Assembly: GCA_024711145.1 (NCBI GenBank)
Contig: JANJTJ010000125.1
Span: 1-53,187, forward strand
Origin: Balneolales bacterium
Lineage (GTDB): Bacteria > Bacteroidota > Rhodothermia > Balneolales > HLUCCA01
Reading direction: 5' to 3'
Length of the DNA: 53,187 nt
The translations under genes were made by a program, and so were the position numbers. The notes under the pieces were generated by a model, which was not told the origin of the DNA, did not search any database, and saw only the letters and a program-made list of their open reading frames with translations. This document shows, in pieces, positions 8,279 through 17,172 of this stretch. Positions within the stretch are counted from its first letter, which is position 1; every line of letters begins with the position of its first letter.

Positions 8279-10000
8279 TCAGCGCACGAGCAGCTTGAGT
8301 TGCTCCACCCGCTCGGCCACTTCGGCCCGGGGCATGGACCTCCAGGGCTCGGGCAACAGGTCTTTGGAGGTGCATTCCATAACGGCGCACAGGTTCTGCA
8401 GCTCGATCTCTTCGGGGTAGGTGGGTGGTATGAAATCGGCGAAGACCGATTCGAGCACGTCCGGTGTAACGGCCGGCAACCCTTCGGCCACGGCTTTGAA
8501 TTTGGCACGGGTGAGGGCGGCTTCCATGTCGGCCCCGCTCAGGATGCGGTCTTCCTGGCGCACGATCTCGGGCACGTAGGCGGGGTCGCTCAGGCTCAGT
8601 TTGGTCTTTTTGCGCATGGCTTCGTACAGCTCCTGCCGCTCTTCGGGCGAAGTGGGATAGAACAAAGCCAGGTGCTCCTCGGCGCGGCCCTGGCGTTTCA
8701 GGTCCACCGGCATGAGGTCGGGACGCGCCGTCATCAGGAACCACACGATCCGCCCCCGGTTCTTCGTGTTGCTCATGAAGGTGGCGATCTGGGCGAACAC
8801 GCGGCTGCTCACGCCGCTGTCGCCACCGGAATTGCGGTCGCCCAGGTAGGCGTCGGCCTCGTCGATCATGACGGCCACGGGCGCCATGGCGTCCAGCAGG
8901 GCCAGGATCTTCTCCAGGTTGCCCTCGGTAACGCCCTGCCATTGGCTGCGGAAGTTCTTCAGCTTGACCATGGGTATGCCCACTTCGCCGGCGAAGCAGG
9001 TTACGATCCAGGTCTTGCCGGTACCTACGGGACCCGCCACCAGATACCCCATGGGCATCACGTCGGGGCGGCCGTTGCGCAGGGCGTTGGCCGCCGCGCG
9101 CAGATGGGCTTTCACCCGGCCGTGGCCGGCCACGTCGTCCAGCGAATGGTCGGTCTGCACGAACTCGATCAGCCCGTAGGCCTCCGCTTCGATGAGCTCT
9201 TTCTTGGTTTGCGACAGGCTCTCGAAGGTGATGGGCGACTTGTTCTCCAAGGCGCTGGCCAGCACGGCGTTCAGGTTCACGCAGCTCAGTCCGGCCGTCT
9301 GCTGGGCCAGGATCTCCACCGGCACCTGCGAGATCTTCTTGTAGGTCTTGGCGTCGGTGAACTGCCGGATGAAGGCGGTACGCTCGGCGTCGCCGGGCAA
9401 ACCCACATGGAGGCTGGCCGTGTACGGACTCTGCACCAGAGCCCGGTTCAGGTCGGCCAGGTTCTCGGTAATGAGCACCAGGGTGAAATCGGAAGCCAGG
9501 AAGAGCGGATCGTGCGCCCATTTCTGCAGATAGACCAGGGCCGTGCGGTCTTCGCTGCCGGCCGAGGCGCTGTCGGTCATGGGTACGATGGTCTCGGCGT
9601 AATCCACCACGCAGGCGATGCTTTTGCCGTCGGCCAGGCGCAGGCGGAAGTAGTTCTCGAGCAGGGCGAACACCCGAACGGGGTCTTTGGGCAGTTTGCC
9701 GGCGAACTCGGTGCCGTTGGCTTTGTCGTACCCCTGCACGGCCCGCTGCAGGTCGGTCAGGCTCTGCTGGTCACGGAAACGGATGCCACCCGACCGGTCG
9801 AACAGGAGCACGATGTCGCGTGTGCCGAAGAGTTCATCGTTCAGAAAACTGCCGAACCGATGGAAGCTGTGGGTTTTGCCCTCGCGCACGGGCACCAGGT
9901 CGCGCACGTTGCCGTGCAGGATGAACTGGTTGAGGGTCTTGCTGAAATATTTGCGGGCGAATTCCTGCGCCCAAACGGGATAACCGGGTACGGTGCTCAT
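8279..10000 (-). CDS. AAA ATPase, Ycf46/Vps4-like (degenerate first module plus active AAA module)
   Basis: Walker A VAGPVGTGKT, Walker B VAVMIDEAD, TARPDLMPVDLKRQGR arginine-finger region. Confidence 0.8.
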   Translation of the reverse strand: MSTVPGYPVWAQEFARKYFSKTLNQFILHGNVRDLVPVREGKTHSFHRFGSFLNDELFGTRDIVLLFDRSGGIRFRDQQSLTDLQRAVQGYDKANGTEFAGKLPKDPVRVFALLENYFRLRLADGKSIACVVDYAETIVPMTDSASAGSEDRTALVYLQKWAHDPLFLASDFTLVLITENLADLNRALVQSPYTASLHVGLPGDAERTAFIRQFTDAKTYKKISQVPVEILAQQTAGLSCVNLNAVLASALENKSPITFESLSQTKKELIEAEAYGLIEFVQTDHSLDDVAGHGRVKAHLRAAANALRNGRPDVMPMGYLVAGPVGTGKTWIVTCFAGEVGIPMVKLKNFRSQWQGVTEGNLEKILALLDAMAPVAVMIDEADAYLGDRNSGGDSGVSSRVFAQIATFMSNTKNRGRIVWFLMTARPDLMPVDLKRQGRAEEHLALFYPTSPEERQELYEAMRKKTKLSLSDPAYVPEIVRQEDRILSGADMEAALTRAKFKAVAEGLPAVTPDVLESVFADFIPPTYPEEIELQNLCAVMECTSKDLLPEPWRSMPRAEVAERVEQLKLLVR

Positions 10001-10629
10001 GGTTGAATATCGTCATGTTCGTCGCGGATGTCGCCGACCACCTCTTCGAGCAGGTCTTCGATGGTGACCAGGCCTTCGGCCTTGCCGGTACGATCGACCA
10101 CGATCGCCATCGAATGCCCCTGGGAGCGGAAATCGGCCAACAGGTCGTGGCTGCGACGCGAGCCGGAGACCAGCCGCACAGGACGGGTGATGGCGGCCAG
10201 GGATTCGGGCTGTTTGAAGAGATCGTAGGCCAGTACCACCCCGACGATCCGGTCGCGGCTGCCATGGTACACGGGCAATTTGGAGAACCCGGACCGGATG
10301 AAGGTCTGACGCACGGTTTCCAGGTCGGTGCCCGTTTCGACGGCGATGAGGGCCTCTATGGGCACCATGCTGTCTCGCACGCGGATTCCGGGCAAGGCCA
10401 GGATGTTGGAGACGATTTCCTCGTCTTGCGCATCGAGCCGGGGTGGTTCTTCCACCGTAGCGGCGGGCAGCCGCAGACCGCGGAACACCAGGTATTCCCA
10501 GGTGATCCAGGTTCCGGCGGCCAGGATGAGGTACGGCCCGATGGGCCCCATCAGAACCGAGGCCGCCGTTGCCAGCAGGAAAGCGGATCGGATGAGCCGG
10601 TCGCGGCCCGGCCTACTGGGAGGTTCCAC
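9997..10629 (-). CDS. CBS-domain membrane protein (CNNM/CorC-like), probable GTG start
   Basis: MVPIEALIAVETGTDLETVRQTFIRSGFSKLPVY...GLVTIEDLLEEVVGDIRDEHD; ATGA overlap with the AAA gene. Confidence 0.75.
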   Translation of the reverse strand: MEPPSRPGRDRLIRSAFLLATAASVLMGPIGPYLILAAGTWITWEYLVFRGLRLPAATVEEPPRLDAQDEEIVSNILALPGIRVRDSMVPIEALIAVETGTDLETVRQTFIRSGFSKLPVYHGSRDRIVGVVLAYDLFKQPESLAAITRPVRLVSGSRRSHDLLADFRSQGHSMAIVVDRTGKAEGLVTIEDLLEEVVGDIRDEHDDIQP

Positions 10630-10633
10630 GCTG

Positions 10634-11419
10634 TCAGGAGCCGGTGAACGAAGGAGGCCGTTTGGCCAGGAACGCGGCGGTACCCTCGGCGAAATCTGCG
10701 GTACCGCACAGGCGGCCGAAGGCTTCGGCTTCGGCCTCGTAGCCGGCATCGGCGTCGTTCAGGCCGGCACGCACGGCCTGGATGGCGGCGGCCACGGCCA
10801 AGGGTCCGCGGGTGGTGATCTGGCGGGCCATGGCTTTGGCCGCCTCGAGGCCTTCGGCGGCAGGCACCACCCGGTTCACCAGGCCCATGCCCAACGCGGC
10901 TTCGGCTTTCACCGGCACGGCCGTCAGCATCAACTCCAGGGCACGGCCCTTGCCCACCACGTGCATGAGGCGCTGGGTGCCGCCGTACCCGGGAATGGTG
11001 CCCAGGGTCACTTCGGGCAGCCCCATCACGGCGTTGTCGGCCGCCACGCGCAGGTGGCAGGCCAAGGCCAGTTCGCAGCCGCCGCCGAGCGCGAAACCGT
11101 TCACATAGGCCACGAACACCTTGGCCGACGACTCGATGCGGTCGAACACGGTTTGCCCGTATCGGGAGAATTCCTCGCCGGTGGAGGTATCCAAACCGGC
11201 CAACTCGGAGATGTCGGCACCGGCCACGAAGGCCTTGGGGCCGGCCCCCGTGAGCACCACGGCCCGAATGGCCGCGTCGGACTCCACCGCATCCAGGGCG
11301 GCGTTCAGTTCGCGCATCACCTGGCGGTTCAGCGCATTCAGTTTGTCAGGACGGTTCACCGTGAGGACCGCGACCCCGTCAGGGTCCACCGTCAGGGTCA
11401 GCGTTTCGAAACGGGGCAT
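10634..11419 (-). CDS. Enoyl-CoA hydratase/isomerase family protein
   Basis: NRPDKLNALNRQVM; AFVAGADISEL; GGGCELALACHLRVAA. Confidence 0.93.
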   Translation of the reverse strand: MPRFETLTLTVDPDGVAVLTVNRPDKLNALNRQVMRELNAALDAVESDAAIRAVVLTGAGPKAFVAGADISELAGLDTSTGEEFSRYGQTVFDRIESSAKVFVAYVNGFALGGGCELALACHLRVAADNAVMGLPEVTLGTIPGYGGTQRLMHVVGKGRALELMLTAVPVKAEAALGMGLVNRVVPAAEGLEAAKAMARQITTRGPLAVAAAIQAVRAGLNDADAGYEAEAEAFGRLCGTADFAEGTAAFLAKRPPSFTGS

Positions 11420-11422
11420 GGT

Positions 11423-12283
11423 TCAGCGTACGGGTGCGGATCGTTTGGGGCGGAGGGCGGCGGCTTCGGCTTCGTCGGCCTCCATTTTCTCTATCAGATG
11501 ATAACCCGGGAGCGCTTCATCTTCAACATCCTCGATGATGGTGACGGTCTCTTCCACATCGGTGAGCAGGGTGTCGAGCTGGATACCCAATTCTTCCGGA
11601 TTGGACATCGTGATGCTCTGTTCGTAGATGTAGGAGATGGCGTCTTCGATGGTCTCCAACTGCGATTCCCCGATATGGAGTTTCTCCTTGGCCGATTTCA
11701 GTCGGTCCAGGCGTTTGCGCAGGATGACCAACCGGCGGCGTTTGATGTCGCGCAGTTTTTCGGAGGTGGCTTCGGCCAACTCCTGCTCGGCTTCGGCGAT
11801 TTCCGAATTCAGATGCGATTCCTTGGTGGTGGCCACATACTGTTCGAACCGGTAGGTGGAATCGAGCACGAACAGGTAGTTCGACGACAGGCCGTCGATC
11901 TTGCGGCCGATGGCTTCGGTGAGGCCCTGACTGGTATCCGGGAATTTCACGAAGTTCTGGCGGATGCGTTCGCTCAGGTGTTTGACCTTGAGAAACCGCT
12001 TCTGCGATTTGGTGTCGAGCGTGTAGAAGAGTTCCTTCTCGTCCTGGCGGGTATCGCGGGCGCTCAGGTACCGGCGTTTCACCAACTGTTGGAACCATTC
12101 GGAATGCGGAATGGTACCCAGGTACACCAGTTCGGCACCGATGGCCACCGTAATGGTGAACAGGCTCATGGCACCCAGATCGCTGACGAAAAAGGTGGTG
12201 AGCCCGGCCAGAAAGAGGAAGCCGAGATTGAAGGGATGGAAGAAGGCTTCCCGGGGATAGTTGATGGCGGGTTCGGCTCTCAT
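11423..12283 (-). CDS. Membrane-anchored coiled-coil protein of unknown function
   Basis: Two N-terminal hydrophobic segments then a long charged coiled coil; coupled to neighbours. Confidence 0.7.
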   Translation of the reverse strand: MRAEPAINYPREAFFHPFNLGFLFLAGLTTFFVSDLGAMSLFTITVAIGAELVYLGTIPHSEWFQQLVKRRYLSARDTRQDEKELFYTLDTKSQKRFLKVKHLSERIRQNFVKFPDTSQGLTEAIGRKIDGLSSNYLFVLDSTYRFEQYVATTKESHLNSEIAEAEQELAEATSEKLRDIKRRRLVILRKRLDRLKSAKEKLHIGESQLETIEDAISYIYEQSITMSNPEELGIQLDTLLTDVEETVTIIEDVEDEALPGYHLIEKMEADEAEAAALRPKRSAPVR

Positions 12284-12729
12284 TTCGGGGATTTGCGGCC
12301 CAGGGTCTTGGGGCGCGCAACAGGCGTGGGGTCGGGTTGGGTGATGCGTTCGGACGGCCCGAGGGTTTTGTCGGTAGCCAGGGCGCGGGCTTTGGTTTCC
12401 AATTCGGTTTCCAACATGCCCATTTCCATCTTGAGCTGGTCGAGGGTGGCTTTGGCCTGCATGCGCTCGGCGGCCGGGTCGGGTTCGGGCGCTTCGTGCC
12501 GCTCCATGGCCACTTCCAGCTTGGCTTCGGCCATGGCGATCTTCTCGCGCACGGTCTGCAGCATGTGGTCCATGCCTTCGAGCAGATGGTCGGCATTCAT
12601 GGACCGCAGGGTACCGGCGATCTTGGCCATACGCTCCGATTCGGCCAACTTCTGCTTGGTCTGGAGGATCTGGCGGTAATGCGCCTTGTATTCCTCCTTG
12701 AGGCGTTCGCGTTCCTCGGCGCTACCCAT
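12280..12729 (-). CDS. Small coiled-coil protein of unknown function
   Basis: Highly charged helical sequence; ATGA overlap with the next gene. Confidence 0.7.
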   Translation of the reverse strand: MGSAEERERLKEEYKAHYRQILQTKQKLAESERMAKIAGTLRSMNADHLLEGMDHMLQTVREKIAMAEAKLEVAMERHEAPEPDPAAERMQAKATLDQLKMEMGMLETELETKARALATDKTLGPSERITQPDPTPVARPKTLGRKSPK

Positions 12730-12737
12730 GGATCGGT

Positions 12738-13502
12738 TCAGGCTTTGGTTTTGCGCCGACCGATGCTCTTGCCGGCGGCGGGTTCGTCGGCTTCGACCTG
12801 GATCTTGCCGCCTTTGCCTCCGGTACCGGCATCGCCGGCATCGGCCTGCATTTGCAGCTTGAACTGCTGCACCAACTCGTGGGCACGCAGCTTTTCGGCG
12901 TCGATCTCGATCTCCATGGCTTTCGCATCCACGCTTTCGAGGGCGATTTCCATGCGGGCTTCGTTCTTGGCCGTTTTTTCGTTGATGCGGGTGATCATCT
13001 CCGTGTGGGTCTGGTCCACACCACCCACTTCGAACTGCTCCAGGGTGTCGGCCACCTTGGCTTGCCAGGCGGCACGCTCGTGGGCGCGCAGGGCCTCGCG
13101 GGCTTCCGAGATCTTGCGGTCTTTTTCCCGCATGAAGGCTTTCTTCACCTGAAGGGCTTTTTCATAGGCCTTTTCGGCGAAATCGAGCTGCTGACGGCTG
13201 GAAGCCAGGTTCTCCTCGGCTTTCTGCATCTGCAAGGCATACGACTCGGCGATGTCGTCGCGGCCGGCGGTGATGGCCGAACGGATCTTGGTGGTGGTTT
13301 CGGCCAGTTGTTTCTCGTAACGGGCCACTTCTTTCTGCAGCAGCAGCACGTTCGCCTTCACCGTGGCTATGCTTTCGTTCATCTTGGGAACCTGGTCGTT
13401 CAGTTCCCGGATGTTCTGCTCCAGTATGAGTTTGGGGTCTTCCATGGCGCCGATGAGGCCGCCGAAGATGGATCGGATTGCGCGGACGAAACGTTGCCAC
13501 AT
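12738..13502 (-). CDS. PspA/IM30 (Vipp1) family protein
   Basis: IFGGLIGAMEDPKLILEQNIRELNDQVPKMNESIATVKANVLLLQKEV..., characteristic PspA/IM30 N-terminus. Confidence 0.88.
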   Translation of the reverse strand: MWQRFVRAIRSIFGGLIGAMEDPKLILEQNIRELNDQVPKMNESIATVKANVLLLQKEVARYEKQLAETTTKIRSAITAGRDDIAESYALQMQKAEENLASSRQQLDFAEKAYEKALQVKKAFMREKDRKISEAREALRAHERAAWQAKVADTLEQFEVGGVDQTHTEMITRINEKTAKNEARMEIALESVDAKAMEIEIDAEKLRAHELVQQFKLQMQADAGDAGTGGKGGKIQVEADEPAAGKSIGRRKTKA

Positions 13503-13563
13503 AAGGTCGGTGCGGTTGGGTATTGAACGGTTGGACAGGACTATGGAAATGAGCTACGGGGCC

Positions 13564-14895
13564 TCATTCAAGCGGGTTGCCGCCCAATATAGGGTCGATG
13601 CGACCCAGCACGAGCGGCTTGGGTTCTGGAGCCCGGTCGCCGAAGCGGTATGCGGCCGCCACCGCCCCGACCTGGGCCCGGGTACGTTCGGCGTCGGACC
13701 CGAGCAGGACGGCCAGCGGTTGCCCGGCTTTCACGTGGTCGCCGGTTTTGGCCTGCAGCCGGATGCCGGCCACCGGATCGATGCGGTCTTCTTTGCGCAG
13801 GCGGCCCGCACCCAGCTCGACGGCCGCCATGCCGATGGCGAAGGTGTCCATGCCGGTGATCCACCCGTCGCGGTCGGCGGCCACCACCAATTGGTGCGGA
13901 GCTTGCGGATACCGTTCCGGATGCAGCAGGCAGGTGATGTCGGCATCCTGCGCGGCGGCCAAGCCGATGAAGGCCTGCAGGGCCGAACCGTCTTCGATGG
14001 CACGCGCGCCGAGGGCGATGCCGGCCTCGACCGACTCCGCCTGGCCGCCCAGGTATATCATGGTGCCGGCGAGCAGCAGCGAGAGCTCGCGCACGTCGGC
14101 GGGCCCGCCGCCGGCCAGCACGGCCAACGATTCCTCCACTTCGATCCAGTTGCCGATGGCATGCCCCAGGGGTGTGTCCATGTCGGTCAGGTAGGCGATG
14201 GTGGGTTTGCCGGCCGCCGTACCGATGGCCACCAGCCGCTCGGCCAACCGCCGGGCATCGGCTTCGGTTCTCATGAAGGCGCCGTTGCCCACTTTCACAT
14301 CGAGCACGAGGGCATCTATGCCTTCGGCCATCTTTTTGGACATGATGGACGCCGCGATGTAGGGGATGCACTCCACGGTGGCGGTCACATCGCGGAGGGC
14401 GTACAGGCGTTTGTCGGCCGGAGCGATGGTTTCGGTCTGCCCGATGAGCACCATGCGGTGTTCGGCCAGCACCCGGCGGTATCGGTCCAGGTCCAGGTTC
14501 ACGTTGAACCCGGGGATGGACTCGAGCTTGTCGAGGGTGCCCCCCGAATGCCCGAGGCCGCGGCCCGAGATCATGGGAACGGGCACGCCGCAAGCGGCGG
14601 CCACCGGCGCCAGGATGAGCGAGAGTTTGTCGCCCACACCGCCGGTGGAATGTTTGTCCACTTTGATGCCGGGTATGTCGCGCAGGTCGAGCACCTCGCC
14701 CGAATGCAGCATGGCTTCGTAGAGGGCGAACGCTTCGGCGTCCACGAATCCGCGGATGAAACCGGCCATCAGAAAGGCGGCCATTTGATAATCGGGTACT
14801 TCGTCGCGGGTGTATGCGGCAACCAAAGCACGGATTTCGTCACCCGAAAGGGTTTCGCCGTCGCGTTTGCGGCGTATCAGGGATAGCACGTTCAT
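13564..14895 (-). CDS. deoA: Thymidine (pyrimidine-nucleoside) phosphorylase
   Basis: KVDKHSTGGVGDKLSLILAPVAAACGVPVPMISGRGLGHSGGTLDKLESIPGF. Confidence 0.93.
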   Translation of the reverse strand: MNVLSLIRRKRDGETLSGDEIRALVAAYTRDEVPDYQMAAFLMAGFIRGFVDAEAFALYEAMLHSGEVLDLRDIPGIKVDKHSTGGVGDKLSLILAPVAAACGVPVPMISGRGLGHSGGTLDKLESIPGFNVNLDLDRYRRVLAEHRMVLIGQTETIAPADKRLYALRDVTATVECIPYIAASIMSKKMAEGIDALVLDVKVGNGAFMRTEADARRLAERLVAIGTAAGKPTIAYLTDMDTPLGHAIGNWIEVEESLAVLAGGGPADVRELSLLLAGTMIYLGGQAESVEAGIALGARAIEDGSALQAFIGLAAAQDADITCLLHPERYPQAPHQLVVAADRDGWITGMDTFAIGMAAVELGAGRLRKEDRIDPVAGIRLQAKTGDHVKAGQPLAVLLGSDAERTRAQVGAVAAAYRFGDRAPEPKPLVLGRIDPILGGNPLE

Positions 14896-14920
14896 ATATT
14901 GCCAAGGTACCCAATTCCTC

Positions 14921-15412
14921 ATGGAACTTTCCGATCTCCTCATCCTGCTCTTCGTGTTGGCTCCGTTGCTGGAGCGCTTTCTGAACAAGCGCAAACAGCA
15001 GGCGCCCGGGAACCGTCCGGTGGAACCGGCGCCGGAACCCGCGTCCAAACCCGACCTGAACGTGGATTGGGACAAGGCCCTGAAGGAGTTGGAAGTGTTG
15101 CTGGGGGGCCAGCCCGAACCGGCGCAGGTACCCGCACCGGCGCCTCCACCCATGCCCCGCCTGGAGCAGAAACCGTTCGAGACGGTCCGCACCGAACACA
15201 AGAAACCGGAATTCCGCTCGCATCGGCACGAGTCGTCCTTCGCCTTCCACAAACCGGTGGACCATGCCCCGGTGGAACCCGAAGCCGAGGCGCACCCCGA
15301 GCCCATCCAGCTGAAAGTGGATGCCGCCGCCATACGGTCCACCGTGGTGCTCAACGAGATCCTGCTGCCGCCGGTATCCAAACGGCCCAAGGGGTTCCTG
15401 CACCGGCGATGA
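14921..15412 (+). CDS. Hypothetical protein with single TM and proline-rich region
   Basis: MELSDLLILLFVLAPLLERFLNKRK...; ATGA overlap with pdxB. Confidence 0.65.
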   Translation: MELSDLLILLFVLAPLLERFLNKRKQQAPGNRPVEPAPEPASKPDLNVDWDKALKELEVLLGGQPEPAQVPAPAPPPMPRLEQKPFETVRTEHKKPEFRSHRHESSFAFHKPVDHAPVEPEAEAHPEPIQLKVDAAAIRSTVVLNEILLPPVSKRPKGFLHRR

Positions 15413-16380
15413 CCCGGCTGCTGGCCGACGCGCACATCCCCCATGTGGAGGAGTATCTGCCTGAAGGCGTGGTACTCGAGCGGTTCGACCGGGCACCGGA
15501 TGAGGCCGCCCTGCTCCGCGCCGATGCCTTGCTGGTGCGTACGGTAACCCGCGTGGATGCGGCCTTGTTGGCCGCGGCGCCCCACGTGCGCGTGGTGGGT
15601 TCGGCCACGGCCGGTTACGACCACGTGGACCCGGACGCCTGCTCCGCGGCGGGCGTGCGGTTCGCGTATGCGCCGGGGTGCAACGCCGGCGCGGTCGGCG
15701 ATTATGTGGCGGCCGTGGCCGGGCCCGCCCGCCGCGGGCTGGCGTCGATCGCCGTGGTCGGCTGCGGGCACGCCGGAGGCGCCGCCGAGCGGCGCTTGCG
15801 CGCGCTCGGCTGGCGCACGGTGCCGTACGACCCGCCCCGGGGGCTACCGGCCACCTGGGATGAGGTGCTGGCCTGCGATGCCGTCACCTTCCACGTGCCC
15901 CTCACCCGGGGCGGGACGTACGGCACACACGGCCTCGTGGACGAGGCCGTGTTCCGGCGTGCCCGCTGGCAGATGCTCATCCAGGCCGCTCGCGGCGGCG
16001 TGGTGGACGAACCCGCCCTGAAGGCGTGGATCCGCCGCGGCGGCCGCGCCCACGTGGACGTGTGGGTGGGCGAACCCGACGCCGACCCCGAGCTGATCGC
16101 CCTGGCCCATACCGCCACCCCGCATATCGCCGGCTATTCGGTGCAGGCCAAACGCCGGGCCACGGAGATGGTGCTCCAGGCGATGGGACTTTGGGACGCT
16201 GGGACTATGGGACTATGGGACTTTGGGACTTTGGGACCTTGGGACAGTGGGTCTTCTACCCCAAACCCCGAACCCCAAACCTCCGACTATCTGAAGCAGA
16301 TGAGTAGTGCTTGGAAAGCAAACCCGGGGGCCGAGACCTTCCTGGAGATCCGCAATACCTGGCCCTTACGCTCCGAATAG
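15409..16380 (+). CDS. pdxB: 4-phosphoerythronate dehydrogenase (PdxB-like), C-terminal linker encoded by octamer repeats
   Basis: LLVRTVTRVDAALL; GSATAGYDHVD; HTATPHIAGYSVQAKRRAT. Confidence 0.85.
   Translation: MTRLLADAHIPHVEEYLPEGVVLERFDRAPDEAALLRADALLVRTVTRVDAALLAAAPHVRVVGSATAGYDHVDPDACSAAGVRFAYAPGCNAGAVGDYVAAVAGPARRGLASIAVVGCGHAGGAAERRLRALGWRTVPYDPPRGLPATWDEVLACDAVTFHVPLTRGGTYGTHGLVDEAVFRRARWQMLIQAARGGVVDEPALKAWIRRGGRAHVDVWVGEPDADPELIALAHTATPHIAGYSVQAKRRATEMVLQAMGLWDAGTMGLWDFGTLGPWDSGSSTPNPEPQTSDYLKQMSSAWKANPGAETFLEIRNTWPLRSE
16184..16281. repeat. Composite microsatellite: nine octamers (tgggactW; 16184-16255) plus short heptamer stretch (ccccaaa/ccccgaa; about 16257-16281)
   Basis: Direct reading; reverse complement has the same order as 4304-4414. 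Confidence 0.93.
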
Positions 16381-17154
16381 CGAATCGGCGTTGGCGGCGG
16401 TTAGGGCGGCGGTTTCTTCGAGGGAGCGGTTGAGCAGCAGGGCCAGTTTTTCGGCCACGGCGCGCACATAGGCCGGTTCGTTGCGTTTGCCCCTGTGCGG
16501 CACCGGCGCCAGGAACGGGGCATCGGTTTCCAACAGGAGCCGGTCGGCCGGCAAGGCATGCACCCATTCCGATATGCCCCCTTTCGGATAGGTGAGCACG
16601 CCGCCTATGCCCAGGTGCAGGTTCAGGTCCACCGCCATCAGCCCTTGGTCCAGGGTGCCGGTATAACAATGCCAGATGCCGCGGAGGCGCCCGTCCTGTT
16701 CCTCGCGGATGATGCGCAGCACATCGTCGGTGCTATCGCGCACATGCAGGATGATGGGTTTGCCGGTTTCGCGGGCCAGCCGGCAATGGAACTGCAACGA
16801 TTCCTGCTGCCGATCCACCAGATCCCGGCTCCAGTAATAATCGAGCCCGGTTTCGCCGATGCCCACCACCTCCGGTTCGTGGGCCCAGGCTTCCAACTTC
16901 CCGAAATCCACCCCATCGGCCGGTACATCGGTGGGATGGATGCCCGCCATGGGATACAGGCGGATGGCCGAAGGGCAGATGGCCCGGAGTTCCTCCACGA
17001 GCGGTTGCGTATCGAAATCGATGGCGGGCAAGGCGATGTCGGTAACGCCGGCTTCCTGGCAACGGAGCAGCACGGCATCCAGATCGGGTGCCAGACGGTC
17101 GTGGTAGAGGTGGCAATGGGTATCGAACAACCGGAAGGCGGGCCTATCTTGCAT
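16366..17154 (-). CDS. tatD: TatD-family metal-dependent deoxyribonuclease/hydrolase
   Basis: LFDTHCHLYHDRL; GIGETGLDYYW; LLETDAPFLAP. Confidence 0.94.
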   Translation of the reverse strand: MQDRPAFRLFDTHCHLYHDRLAPDLDAVLLRCQEAGVTDIALPAIDFDTQPLVEELRAICPSAIRLYPMAGIHPTDVPADGVDFGKLEAWAHEPEVVGIGETGLDYYWSRDLVDRQQESLQFHCRLARETGKPIILHVRDSTDDVLRIIREEQDGRLRGIWHCYTGTLDQGLMAVDLNLHLGIGGVLTYPKGGISEWVHALPADRLLLETDAPFLAPVPHRGKRNEPAYVRAVAEKLALLLNRSLEETAALTAANADSLFGA

Positions 17155-17166
17155 GCCTCAAAGATA
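17145..17166. promoter_or_regulatory. Divergent promoter region: TATCTTGC (+, kynA) and TATCTTTG (-, tatD)
   Basis: TATCTTGCATGCCTCAAAGATA between start codons; the minus box is 4 nt from the tatD ATG. Confidence 0.55.
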
Positions 17167-17172
17167 TCCCGA

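Noticed and set aside
8496-8515. Possible sigma54 element TTGGCACGGGTGAGGGC
   Set aside because: Lies inside the AAA CDS and lacks the -12 TTGC/TTGG half.
6053-10006. 1317-aa + strand ORF opposite ppdK and the AAA gene (plus other long antisense ORFs such as 2214-4316, 25353-28439 and 16495-17853 upstream part)
   Set aside because: Composition artefact of GC-rich codon usage on the coding strand; translations are low-complexity (G/H/V/A/R rich) with no recognisable domains.
14497-14509. GTTCACGTTGAAC palindrome in deoA as another member of the TTCAC-N5-GTGAA family
   Set aside because: Spacing and right arm differ (TTCAC-GT-TGAA); likely coincidental.
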